Assembly: GCA_000729835.1 (NCBI GenBank)
Contig: JFHB01000206.1
Coordinates: 1-53,491 of the forward strand
DNA length: 53,491 bases
Direction of reading: 5' to 3'
DNA from: Atkinsonella hypoxylon
Taxonomy: Eukaryota; Ascomycota; Sordariomycetes; Hypocreales; Clavicipitaceae
The position numbers and the translations under genes are program-made. Positions 22,748-33,240 of this stretch are shown here, piece by piece. How positions within the stretch are numbered: position 1 is the stretch's first letter; each line of letters starts with the position of its first letter. Under the pieces are notes generated by a model. That model had not been told where the DNA came from. It saw only the letters and a program-made list of their open reading frames with translations, and did no database searches.

Positions 22748-25102
22748 ATATCTAAATCGTAAGAATTATTACTACTAGAACTACTAGATTTACTATTGGA
22801 ATCTATAGTATCCTAGTTACTAGTAGATAGGTTATAACAACCTATAGCAAAAGCAGCTTCTTTATCCTTATTCCTAGAATTTTTATTACTTCTTCTTTAG
22901 CCCTTCTACTTCTTCTTATTCTTAAAGGCTTTATCTATATCTTTAGAGGCATTAGAATTATTAGAATTAGAATTAGAATTCTTCTTCTAATTAGAAGGAT
23001 TCTTTCCTTAGTTAGCTTTATTATTATTATTAGAACTATTAGAGTTAGAAGCTTTATAACTAAGAGCTTTAGATATAGAGGAGCTTTTATCTCTTTATTC
23101 TTCTAATAAATTAGCTATAAGGAACTGTAAATTTAGCATTTTTATAGATAAACCTTATGCTCTAGCAGCTCTAATAGAATATTGCTGCCTTTTAGCCTAG
23201 CTAGGGAAGGTCTTCTTTAAAGTATTAATATAATAATTTACCTAGTTAATAGGATTAATAGCTACACTATAGAGCTGTAATCTAGCTAGTAAATTATTAA
23301 ATTTAGCATTAAAGGCCTCTAAAGATCCCTTATAGTTTAAAAACAATAAGTTGTAATAACTAGTATATAGCGTACTACATTGTATTTTAGCACTCTATAA
23401 ATATTGCCTAACTAGAACGTTATAGGTATCTATAGGGGACTTATACTAGCTTATAGCAGCTTAAGGTCTAGATTAGTAACTATCTCTTATAATTATAAGG
23501 ATAATAGCTTACTCTAAATCTACTAATGTACTAGCTATACTAGGATTATTAATAAATTAAGGAAATCCTAATGCTTTAAATTAAATAGTTAAAGCTTGCT
23601 TCTACTATTTAAAATTTTTAGGGCCTTTTAGCTTAGTAGCCTCTAGAATTAAGTAAACCTTCTTATTTAGCTCTTTTATAGTGCCTTTATTAAAAGCAGG
23701 CAGAAAAGTAGCACTATTAGAACTAGAAGGTTTAGGGGCTTTAAAAGAGACTTTAGAAGTCTTAGAAGTAATAGGATCTACCTTAGGAGACCCTATTAAG
23801 AGATTACCTATAGATGTAATTATAGTATCTAATTTACTTAGTAAATTAGCTATATTACCTTTATTTTAGCTTTATTTTGCTTCACTATACCTAATAAATC
23901 TATTTAGGGTCTCTTATTGCTTATCTATTTAAGCTTTTAGATTAGCTTAAACATTATAGACTTACACTACTCTTTTAGAAGCTAATCTAGCTTCTTTTAG
24001 AGCCTTCTTAGCTATATAATCTTCTTTATTAGAAGAGAAATCTACTAGCTAAAGGGGGGACCTTATTAGACTAGGAAAGCTAGTAGCAGCAGCTAGATTA
24101 GCTAGTGTACTAGAACTACTACCCCGTTTAGGGCTTATGCTCTTTCCCTTGCCTATTCCTTTTAGTGCTATTTTAAGGGTTTAAAAATAGCTAATTTAAC
24201 GCTCTTTTATAGCTAATTATAGCTAAATTACAGTGGAAATAGTAGTAAATAACAGTAATAACCTCTACTAGATATTAATAGATTGCTCTATTATAGGCCT
24301 AGAAGTGCTCTATATCTTTAGAAATTATACTGAGATTTTTCACTAATTTCTTTTGTAATAGGTATAACGGGCTCTAAGGCTGCGTTATATTGCAATCTAT
24401 ATATACATATAATTTATATAGCAGACTAGATTAATAAGCGGTTGTAAGGGGCATAAAATATAGGTTCTAGCTATTTTTAGCTAAAAAATTCAGGAGATTT
24501 TTCTCTAATTAGGTTCTAACAAATTAGTGAAGACCTAAGCACAGCTAATTTAGGGATATCTAGCTAATTCCTACTTTAAAATCCTAACTAGTGGGATTAC
24601 TATACAAATTAATTCTGCAACTAAAAATACAGGAATATCTAACAACAACAAGAGCTGTTAGGCGTGCACTACAAATTGTAGTATAGCTACTAACAGAGGT
24701 GCATAGGGTGCATAATATAACAACAACAATAAGCAATGTAGTGCAGCGCTAAGCTTATTTCTTAATAGAAATAATTAATTAAGTAGTGCTTAATAAAACG
24801 ATTTACAGTGTAAATATAATGTATATAGATATATATATTTTAATGTTATATAACAATAGAACCTAGCTATTAAGAATAGCTTTAAAAGTGTATATATACA
24901 GGGTGTATAGAGTGCAGGAGGCACAGAGTGGGCAGAATGTAAACACTAGTATAGTGGCTAGCGATGTGTGTGCAGCAGGTATTAATAGCTTCCAGCAAGC
25001 TACTAATAGCAGCAATAGCTGCTAGCGTAGGTCTTAATATAGCTTCTAGTAGGTAATACAGTACACAATAGTAGATTTTAGCGGGCTAACAGCTTGCAAA
25101 TA
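22748..25102 (-). pseudogene. copia-A gag and leader (copy interrupted by gypsy-2)
   Basis: Colinear with 35507-37863 of the full-length copia-A. The gag frame on the minus strand (about 24170-22880) contains F-N-K-G-T-I-K-E-L-N, A-L-T-I-Q-F-R-A-L-G-F-P, Y-N-V-L-V-R-Q-Y-L and Y-K-G-S-L-E-A-F-N-A-E-F in the full-length copy, with the same blocks here bearing extra stops. These resemble the capsid region of fungal copia elements. A basic, Ser/Asn-rich tail follows toward the protease, which is cut at 22747 by gypsy-2. About 900 bases of leader lie between gag and the primer binding site. The plus-strand frame at 23681-23869 is antisense to gag. Confidence 0.75.
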
Positions 25103-25122
25103 GGTCTTCTAGGCTTATAACC
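25103..25122 (-). promoter_or_regulatory. Primer binding site of copia-A
   Basis: Immediately inside the LTR, the minus strand reads GGTTATAAGCCTAG. Fungal initiator-methionine tRNA anticodon arms contain CTGGGCTCATAACC, whose complement is GGTTATGAGCCCAG. The site differs at two bases, both RIP-type. This indicates priming by an internally cut iMet tRNA, as known for Drosophila copia and yeast Ty5. Confidence 0.72.
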
Positions 25123-25821
25123 TATTGAAAATAATAGAGATTATAGGACTAGATATCTAAGAGAGTAGTAGTCTCTTAGATTTAGCACCTATAATTGCTT
25201 CTAGCAATTATTACGTAGTGGAAGCAGCAGCGGCCTAAATTAAGCTGTAGTGTATAATATAGATTACATAGAGGCAGTAGATAACTATAATAATAGTGGT
25301 ATCTTATATTAAGAGCGCTGTAACGAATAAGTTAGTAAGGGTAGAATCTTAAATCTTTCTATTCCTTTATAGACCTACTAACTATATTAGTAGGCTGTAG
25401 TCGCTAGAAGGGGCTTATAGGCTACTTTATAATTTCTGCAAAAAAATTTACTATATAAAAACAAAAAAATCAACTTACAGCTATATAAACGAGACGCTTA
25501 CGTATATAATTTAATAAATTCTACTAATAACAAGCAACCCTTATAAGCAACTCTATTTAACAATTATACTATTAAATAGCCCTAATTCTTAGCTTTTAAA
25601 TAGTATACTTCTTGAATTTCTACTATTGCTAGTTGTAGAGAAAATCGCAGTTAAAGTTAACTATAGGTTAGGCAACTTTACCTTAGTTAAATCTAGATGT
25701 TTATATCTAGTAACAACAATATCTCTACTAAAAATCAACGTAATAAGACCTAATAAGGGTTACGTAATAGAGCAACTAGTAGGCATAAAAATAGGCTATA
25801 TAGGGTAGCTTATTTTTAACA
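25123..25821 (-). mobile_element. copia-A 5' LTR
   Basis: 699 bp from TATTGAAAATAA to TTATTTTTAACA with the primer binding site directly on its left, so it is a genuine 5' LTR of the copia-A copy that holds gypsy-2. The right flank GTATT begins a gypsy-3-like gag fragment. I do not find the matching GTATT left of any 3' LTR in the window. Confidence 0.9.
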
Positions 25822-26063
25822 GTATTACTCTAATAGATTCTTTAGAAATTATAGTAGCTTTTATTCTTTTAGAAAAGTACTAAGGTGTTTAAGGTATCTC
25901 TATATTATATAGTTTCTTTTACTTAAAGGTTACTTCTAACCTTACTTCTAGTTTTAGTTGTTTTTTAGGGGTAAATAAGGATTAAAAGCTTTTTACCTAT
26001 AATTCTTAAGCTAAAAGCCTTATTAGGTATAGTATTGCCTATTATATTTATTTTAAGGCTTAA
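25822..26063 (-). pseudogene. 242-bp gag fragment of a gypsy-3-like element
   Basis: The reverse complement aligns without length difference to 46889-47130 of the gypsy-3 gag, and the same piece recurs at 43263-43504. It is the remnant of an inverted gypsy-3-like copy caught between two copia-A LTRs. It encodes nothing complete. Confidence 0.85.
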
Positions 26064-26758
26064 TATTAAAAATAATAGAGATTATAGGACTAGATATCTA
26101 AGAGAGTAGTAGTCTCTTAGATTTAGCACCTGTAATTGCTCCTAGCAATTATTATATAGTAGAAGCAGCAGCAGCCTAAATTAAGCTGTAGTATATAGTA
26201 CTAGATTACGTAAAGGCAATAGATAACTATAATAGTAGTATCTTTATATTAAGAGCGCTGTAACGAACTTAGTAAGGGTAGGATCTTAAATCTTTCTAGT
26301 CCCTTATAGACTCTCTAACTATATTAGCGGGCTGTAGTTGCTAGAAGGAGCTTATAGGCTACTTTATAATTTCCGCAAAAAGATTTACTATATAAAAACA
26401 AAAAAATCAACTTACAGCTATATAAATAAGACGCCTATATACACAATTTAACAAATTCCACTAATAATAAGCAACCCTTATAAGCAACTCTATCTAACAA
26501 TTATACTATTAGATAGCCCTAATTCTTAGCTTTTAAATAGTATACTTTTTGAATTTCTACTATTGCTAGTTGTAGAGAAAATCGCAGTTAAAGTTAACTA
26601 TAGGTTAGGCAACTTTGCCTTAGTTAAATCTAGATGTTTACATCTAGTAACAACAATATCTCTACTAAAAATCAACGTAACAAGACCTAATAAGGGTTAC
26701 GTAATAGAGCAACTAGTAGGCATAAAAATAGGCTATATAGAGTAGCTTATTTTTAACA
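26064..26758 (-). mobile_element. copia-A 3' LTR (tandem unit 1)
   Basis: 695 bp. The polypurine tract, seen as CTCCCTCT on the plus strand, starts directly to its right, so it is a 3' LTR in minus orientation. The left flank is CTTAA. Confidence 0.9.
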
Positions 26759-28398
26759 CTCCCTCTAGAAATATAAGAAGTAACTAGTTCTATAAGCAAC
26801 TTAGCTCCTTTAAAGGATATCTAAGTTAGAATTAACTAACGAAATACAGTACTAATAACAGAACTAAATAACATAACTAATAACATAACTAATTCCAGCA
26901 ATTCCAGGGTAGTTATAGTTAAATATAACTAGTTATTGTTAATTGTTTTTGTTGTTATCGATTTTTAACTATTTTTTATTGCTTTTCAATTTTTTAAGTG
27001 TTTTTATTGCTTTTATAAGCTAGCTAGAAAGCTCTAGTAACTTAATAAATTGTTAATGCTTTTAAATAGCAAGAGGCTTAGTTAGGCTATCTACTAGCAT
27101 CTAATTTGTATTAATATAACTAACTTTAGCTATACCTTTACAAATCTTTTCCCTAATGTAGTTAAACTTCAAAAGGGTGTGCTTAGTCCTACTATACAAC
27201 GTTAAGTTGTAAGCAGTAACTATAGCGCCTTAATTATTACACCTAATAGGAATAGAAGGGGTTAAAGGCAGCTTTATCTCCTTAAAAAGGCTGTAGAGCC
27301 ACTCTAATTCCCTAATAGCTTTAGATAATACATTAGATTCTGCTTCTAAAGTGGAAAGAGTAATAGTACTAGCTTTTTTCGATTTCCAGCTAATAGGTCT
27401 ACTAGCTAGCTTATATAGATAAGCATAAGTTAATTTAGAAGAGACTTTATTACTAGCAAAATCGCTATTGTAATAACTAAGGAGGGTCTTAAGTACTTTT
27501 TTAGAGCTAGAAGCTTTAGAAGAAGACCCTAGTAGTATAGAATGCTTATAAATAATAGCAAAGCTTCTAGTACCACTTAAGTACCTTAAGAGGTGCTTAG
27601 AGGCGTTTAGGTGCTCTATATAGGGCTTAGCTAGAAAGGTTAATAGCCACTAAACGGAAAAAGCAATATTAGCCCTAGTTAGCAACATTAGGTACATTAT
27701 AGTGCCTATTATGCTCTAATAAAGCTTATAATCGGATTTTAAGAGGAGTTTTATAACTAGTTGCTTTAGAATTCCCAGCTGTATAGAGATAGAAGCTAGC
27801 TTAGCATCTAGCATTTTAAATCTTTCTAGGGCTTCAAGGATATATTAAGATTAGTGGATTTTAATAGACCTTTTAGACCTATTATAGGTGATTTATACAC
27901 CTAGAAAGAATTCTGCTAGTCCTCTATCTTCTATTAGATAAGCTTTATGTAATAGCTTCTTTAGCTTGTTAATATAGCTTAGATTTAGACTAATTAGAAG
28001 ACAGTTATCTACATAAGTAGCAATATATATAGATATAGCTAGGTTATAAAAGACTGCTAGGTCTAATATAAGAGGTTTAAATCTATGCTTTTAAAGTAAT
28101 TCTATTAGAATTTACTGCTATTCTCTAGGACTTTACTTTAGACTATAGAGTGATTTTTCTAGCTTAATTACTTGCTCTTTAGAGAGCTTGTAATTACAGC
28201 TTTTTAGTAGCTTAGCTACTAATAGCGTTGCTTCTATAAATTTAACGAATCTATCTAGAATTTCTATATAAATAGCTTCCTTTAGCTTACTATTTAAAAA
28301 CGCTTCTATAAAGTCAATTTACTTAACTTCTTAGTTATTAAAAGCTGCAAGAGCTAATAATATACGCTAGCTAAAAGGAATACTAGTTGCAGCAAAGG
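26759..28398 (-). pseudogene. copia-A RT-RNase H 3' fragment, copy 1
   Basis: Minus-strand copia-A pol 3' end. It starts with the polypurine tract (AGAGGGAG on the coding strand, 26759-26768), then the C-terminal I-R-E-K-I-R-K-G-I-A-K-V-S-Y and L-T-K-P-L region, RNase H, and RT to the AAAGG at 28394-28398, where the next LTR joins. The RT box is Y-V-D-N at 28004-28015. Stops are more frequent than in the copies at 31431 and 44200. Integrase, protease and gag are missing. Confidence 0.85.
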
Positions 28399-29093
28399 TT
28401 TTAAAAATAATAGAGATTATAGAACTAGATATCTAAGAGGGTAGTAGTCTCTTAGATTTAGCACCTATAATTGCTTCTAGCAATTATTATGTAGTGGAAG
28501 CAGCAGCAGCCTAAATTAAGCTGTAGTGTATAGTATAGATTACGTAGAGGCAATAGATAACTGTAATAGTAGTATCTTTATATTAAGAGCGCTGTAACAA
28601 ACTTAGTAAGGGTAGAATCTTAAATCTTTCTAGTCCCTTATAGACCTACTAACTATATTAGCAAGCTGTAGTTGCTAGAAGGAGCTTATAGGCTACTTTA
28701 TAATTTCTGCAAAAAGATTTACTATATAAAAACAAAAAAATCGACTTACAGCTATACAAACAAGACACTTACGTGCACAATTTAATAAATTCTACTAATA
28801 ATAAGCAACCTTTATAAGCAACTCTATCCAACAATTATACTATTAAATAGCCCTAATTCTTAGCTTTTAAATAGTATACTTCTTAAATTTCTACTATCGC
28901 TAGTTGTAGAGAAAATCGCAGTTAAAGTTAACTATAGGTTAGGCAACTTTACCTTAGTTAATTCTAGATGTTTTACATCTAGTAACAGCAATATCTCTAC
29001 TAAAAATTAACGTAATAAGACCTAGTTAGGGTTACGTAATAGAGCAACTAGTAGGTATAAAAATAGGCTATATAGGGTAGCTTATTTTTAACA
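28399..29093 (-). mobile_element. copia-A LTR (tandem unit 2)
   Basis: 695 bp beginning TTTTAAAAATAA and ending TTATTTTTAACA. It is preceded by AAAGG within copia-A and followed by the polypurine tract. It therefore serves as 3' LTR for the fragment on its right. Confidence 0.9.
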
Positions 29094-30735
29094 CTCCCTC
29101 TAGAAATGTGAGAAGTAACTAGTTCTATAAGCAACTTAGCTCCTTTAAAGGATATCTAAGTTAGAATTAACTAACGAAATACAGTACTAATAACAGAACT
29201 AAATAACATAACCAATAACATAACTAATTCCAGCAATTCCAGGGTAGTTATAGTTAAATATAACTAGTTGTTGTTAATTGTTTTTGTTGTTTTTCGATTT
29301 TTTAACTGTTTTTCGTTGCTTTTCGATTTTTTAAGTGTTTTTATTGCTTTTATAAGCTAGCTAGAAAGCTCTAGTAACTTAATAAATTGTTAATGCTTTT
29401 AAATAGCAAGAGGCTTAGTTAGGCTATCTACTAGCATCTAATTTGTATTAATATAACTAACTTTAGCTATACCTTTACAAATCTTTTCCCTAATGTAGTT
29501 AAACTTCAAAAGGGTGTGCTTAGTTCTACTATACAACGTTAAGTTGTAAGCAGTAACTATAGCGCCTTAATTATTACACCTAATAGGAATAAAAGGGGTT
29601 AAAGGCAGCTTTATCTCCTTAAAAAGGCTGTAGAGCCACTCTAATTCCCTAATAGCTTTAGATAATACATTAGATTCTGCTTCTAAAGTGGAAAGAGTAA
29701 TAGTACTAGCTTTTTTCGATTTCTAGCTAATAGGTCTACTAGCTAGCTTATATAGATAAGCATAGGTTAATTTAGAAGAGACTTTATTACTAGTAAAATC
29801 GCTATTGTAATAACTAAGGAGGGTCTTAAGTACTTTTTTAGAGCTAGAAGCTTTAGAAGAAGACCCTAGTAGTATAGAATGCTTATAAATAATAGCAAAG
29901 CTTCTAGTACTACTTAAGTACCTTAAGAGGTGCTTAGAGGCGTTTAGGTGCTCTATATAGGGCTTAGCTAGAAAGGTTAATAGCCACTAAACGGAAAAAG
30001 CAATATTAGCCCTAGTTAGCAACATTAGGTACATTATAGTGCCTATTATGCTCTAATAAAGCTTATAATCGGATTTTAAGAGGAGTTTTATAACTAGTTG
30101 CTTTAGAATTCCCAGCTGTATAGAGATAGAAGCTAGCTTAGCATCTAGCATTTTAAATCTTTCTAGGGCTTCAAGGATATATTAAGATTAGTAGATTTTA
30201 ATAGACCTTTTAGACCTATTATAGGTGATTTATACACCTAGAAAGAATTCTGCTAGTCCTCTATCTTCTATTAGATAAGCTTTATGTAATAGCTTCTTTA
30301 GCTTGTTAATATAGCTTAGATTTAGACTAATTAGAAGACAGTTATCTACATAAGTAGCAATATATATAGATATAGCTAGGTTATAAAAGACTGCTAGGTC
30401 TAATATAAGAGGTTTAAATCTATGCTTTTAAAGTAATTCTATTAGAATTTACTGCTATTCTCTAGGACTTTACTTTAGACTATAGAGTGATTTTTCTAGC
30501 TTAATTACTTGCTCTTTAGAGAGCTTGTAATTACAGCTTTTTAGTAGCTTAGCTACTAATAGCGTTGCTTCTATAAATTTAATGAATCTATCTAGAATTT
30601 CTATATAAATAGCTTCCTTTAGCTTACTATTTAAAAACGCTTCTATAAAGTCAATTTACTTAACTTCTTAGTTATTAAAAGCTGCAAGAGCTAATAATAT
30701 ACACTAGCTAAAAGGAATACTAGTTGCAGTAAAGG
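29094..30735 (-). pseudogene. copia-A RT-RNase H 3' fragment, copy 2
   Basis: Near duplicate of 26759-28398, with Y-V-D-N at 30341-30352. Small differences, such as GTGAG against ATAAG near the left end, are mostly G/A or C/T. It ends at AAAGG (30731-30735), the left target duplication of the full-length element that follows. It can be read as the left part of the copia-A copy into which that element jumped; the right part resumes at 38579. Confidence 0.85.
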
Positions 30736-31430
30736 TTTTAAAAATAATAGAGATTATAGAACTAGATATCTAAGAGGGTAGTAGTCTCTTAGATTTAGCA
30801 CCTATAATTGCTTCTAGCAATTATTATGTAGTGGAAGCAGCAGCAGCCTAAATTAAGCTGTAGTGTATAGTATAGATTACGTAGAGGCAATAGATAACTG
30901 TAATAGTAGTATCTTTATATTAAGAGCGCTGTAACAAACTTAGTAAGGGTAGAATCTTAAATCTTTCTAGTCCCTTATAGACCTACTAACTATATTAGCA
31001 AGCTGTAGTTGCTAGAAGGAGCTTATAGGCTACTTTATAATTTCTGCAAAAAGATTTACTATATAAAAACAAAAAAATCGACTTACAGCTATACAAATAA
31101 GACACTTACGTGCACAATTTAATAAATTCTACTAATAATAAGCAACCTTTATAAGCAACTCTATCCAACAATTATACTATTAAATAGCCCTAATTCTTAG
31201 CTTTTAAATAGTATACTTCTTAAATTTCTACTATCGCTAGTTGTAGAGAAAATCGCAGTTAAAGTTAACTATAGGTTAGGCAACTTTGCCTTAGTCGATT
31301 CTAGATGTTTTACATCTAGTAACAGCGATATCTCTACTAAAAATTAACGTAACAAGACCTAGTTAGGGTCACGTAATAGAGCAACTAGTAGGTATAAAAA
31401 TAGGCTATATAGGGTAGCTTATTTTTAACA
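30736..31430 (-). repeat. 3' LTR of the full-length copia-A
   Basis: Starts TTTTAAAAATAA and ends TTATTTTTAACA. Contains the conserved hairpins at 30768-30794 (ATCTAAGAG/CTCTTAGAT) and 30806-30822 (AATTGCT/AGCAATT), and a third near 31302 with CTAGATG/CATCTAG arms. On the coding strand the first two lie near the LTR 3' end, where polyadenylation or termination would be expected. Confidence 0.92.
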
Positions 31431-31440
31431 CTCCCTCTAG
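31431..31440 (-). promoter_or_regulatory. Polypurine tract of copia-A
   Basis: CTCCCTCTAG on the plus strand, giving CTAGAGGGAG directly before the LTR terminus TGTTAAAA on the coding strand. The same sequence abuts the LTR at 26759, 29094 and 44200. It primes plus-strand DNA synthesis in LTR elements. Confidence 0.85.
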
Positions 31441-31689
31441 AAATGTAAGAAGTAACTAGTTCTATAAGCAACTTAGCTCCTTTAAGGATATCTAAGTTAG
31501 AATTAACCAACGAAATACAGTACTAATAACAGGACTAAATAACATAACTAATAACATAACTAATTCCAGCAATTCTAGGGTAGTTATAGTTAAATATAAC
31601 TAGTTGTTGTTAATTGTTTTTGTTGTTTTTCGATTTTTTAACTGTTTTTCGTTGCTTTTCGATTTTTTAAGTGTTTTTATTGCTTTTAT

Positions 31690-33240
31690 AAGCTAGCTAG
31701 AAAGCTCTAGTAACTTAATGAATTGTTAATGCTTTTAGATAGCAAGAGGCTTAGTTAGGCTATCTGCTAGCATCTAATTTATATTAATATAACTAACCTT
31801 AGCTATACCTTTACGAATCTTTTCCCTAATGTAGTTAAACTTTAAAAGGGTGTGCTTAGTCCTGCTATACAACGTAGGGTTGTAAGCAGTAACTATAGCG
31901 CCTTAATTATTACACCTAATAGGAATAGGAGGGGTTAAAGGCAGCTTTATCTCCTTAAAAAGGCTGTAGAGCCACTCTAATTCCCTAATAGCTTCTAATA
32001 ATACATTAGATTCTGCTTCTAAGGTGGAAAGTGCAATAGTACTAGCTTTCTTTAATTTCCAGCTAATAGGTCCACCAGCTAGCTTATATAGATAAGCATA
32101 GGTTAATTTAGAAGAGATTTTATTACTAGCAAAATCGCTATTGCAATAACTAAGGAGGGTCTTTAAGACTTCTTTACAACTAATAGTAGTATTAAAAGAC
32201 TTTTTAGAGGAAGAACCTACTAAAGAGTGTAGACTAGAACGCTTATAAACGATAGTAAAGCTTCTAGTACCACTTAAGTACTAAAGGAGGTGCTTAGAGG
32301 CGTTTAGATGCTCTATATAGAGCTTAGCTAGAAATGTTGATAGCCACTAAACGGAAAAAGCAATATTAGCCCTAGTTAGCAACATAAGGTACATTATAGT
32401 GCCTATTATGCTCTAATAAAGCTTATAATTGGATTTTAAAAGAAGTTTTGTAACTAGTTGCTTTAGAATTCCCGGCTGTATAGGGATAGAAGCTGGCTTA
32501 GCATCTAGCATTTTGAATCTCTCTAGGGCTTCAAGGATATATTAAGATTAGTGGATTTTAATAGACCTTTTAGACCTATTATAGGTAATTTATATACCTA
32601 GAAAGAATTCTGCTGGTCCTCTATCTTCTATTAGATAAGCTTTATGTAATAGCTTCTTTAGCTTATTAATATAGCTTAGATTTAGACTAATTAGAAGACA
32701 GTTATCTACGTAAGTAGCAATATACGTAGATATAGCTGGGTTATAAAAGACTGCTAGGTCTAATATAAGAGGTTTAAATCTATGCTTTTAAAGTAATTCT
32801 ATTAGAATTTGCTGCTATTCTCTAGAACTTTACTTTAGACTATAGAGGGATTTTTCTAGCTTAATTACTTGCTCTTTAGAGGGCTTATAATTACAGCTTT
32901 TTAGTAGCTTAGCTACTAATAGCGTTACTTCTGTAAATTTAACGAATCTATCTAGGATTTCTATATAAATAGCTTCCTTTAGCTTGCTATTTAAAAACGC
33001 TTCTATAAAGTCAATTTGCTTAACTTCCTAGTTATTAAAAGCTGCAAGAGCTAATAATATACGCTAGCTAGAAGGAATACTAGTTGCAGTAAAGGTCTCT
33101 AGATAGTCTTAACCTTCTATTTGCATAAATCCCTTAGCAATAAGGCAGGCCTTATATTTTATAGGATTATTTTCTTTATCCTTTTTTAGCCTATAAATAA
33201 GCCTATTCTTTAGAACTCTTTAGCCCTTAGGTACTTAGTC
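31690..33240 (-). pseudogene. copia-A reverse transcriptase and RNase H
   Basis: The minus-strand frame begins near 33230 with V-P-K-G-x-R-V-L-K-N-R-L-I-Y, the RT start. It continues through A-C-L-I-A-K-G-F, I-D-F-I-E-A-F-L-N, S-L-Y-S-L-K-Q-S and T-Y-V-D-N-C-L-L-I-S at 32701-32712. This is the 'YVDD' box with the last Asp now Asn (coding GAY to AAC, a change at TpG). RNase H follows (31990-32350), then L-L-K-F-N-Y-I-R-E-K-I-R-K-G and a L-A-D-S-L-T-K-P-L terminus near 31760. Stops are fewer than in neighbouring copies. It would synthesise cDNA in the virus-like particle, but the catalytic change and stops prevent that. Confidence 0.88.

Larger units (their letters stand above)
26064..30735. 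repeat. Tandem duplication, two units of about 2.34 kb
   Basis: Unit 1 (26064-28398) and unit 2 (28399-30735) each consist of a 695-bp copia-A LTR plus about 1640 bp of copia 3' sequence ending in AAAGG. The units are nearly identical, including most of their RIP-type changes, and a third copy of the same join starts the full-length element at 30736. Confidence 0.9.

Noticed and set aside
23681..23869. Plus-strand open frame of 62 codons, and its relative at 36430-36630
   Set aside because: Both are antisense to copia-A gag at the same place in two copies; the sense strand carries the gag blocks.
26064..26758. Twelve ~695-bp repeats first considered as MITEs or other DNA transposons because of their short inverted ends
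   Set aside because: They have 5-bp target duplications, and in several places directly abut a polypurine tract on one side or a primer binding site on the other, so they are LTRs.
26064..31430. Regular spacing of similar repeats considered as a CRISPR-like or satellite array
   Set aside because: The units are LTR plus copia coding sequence with element boundaries; there are no short repeats with unique spacers.
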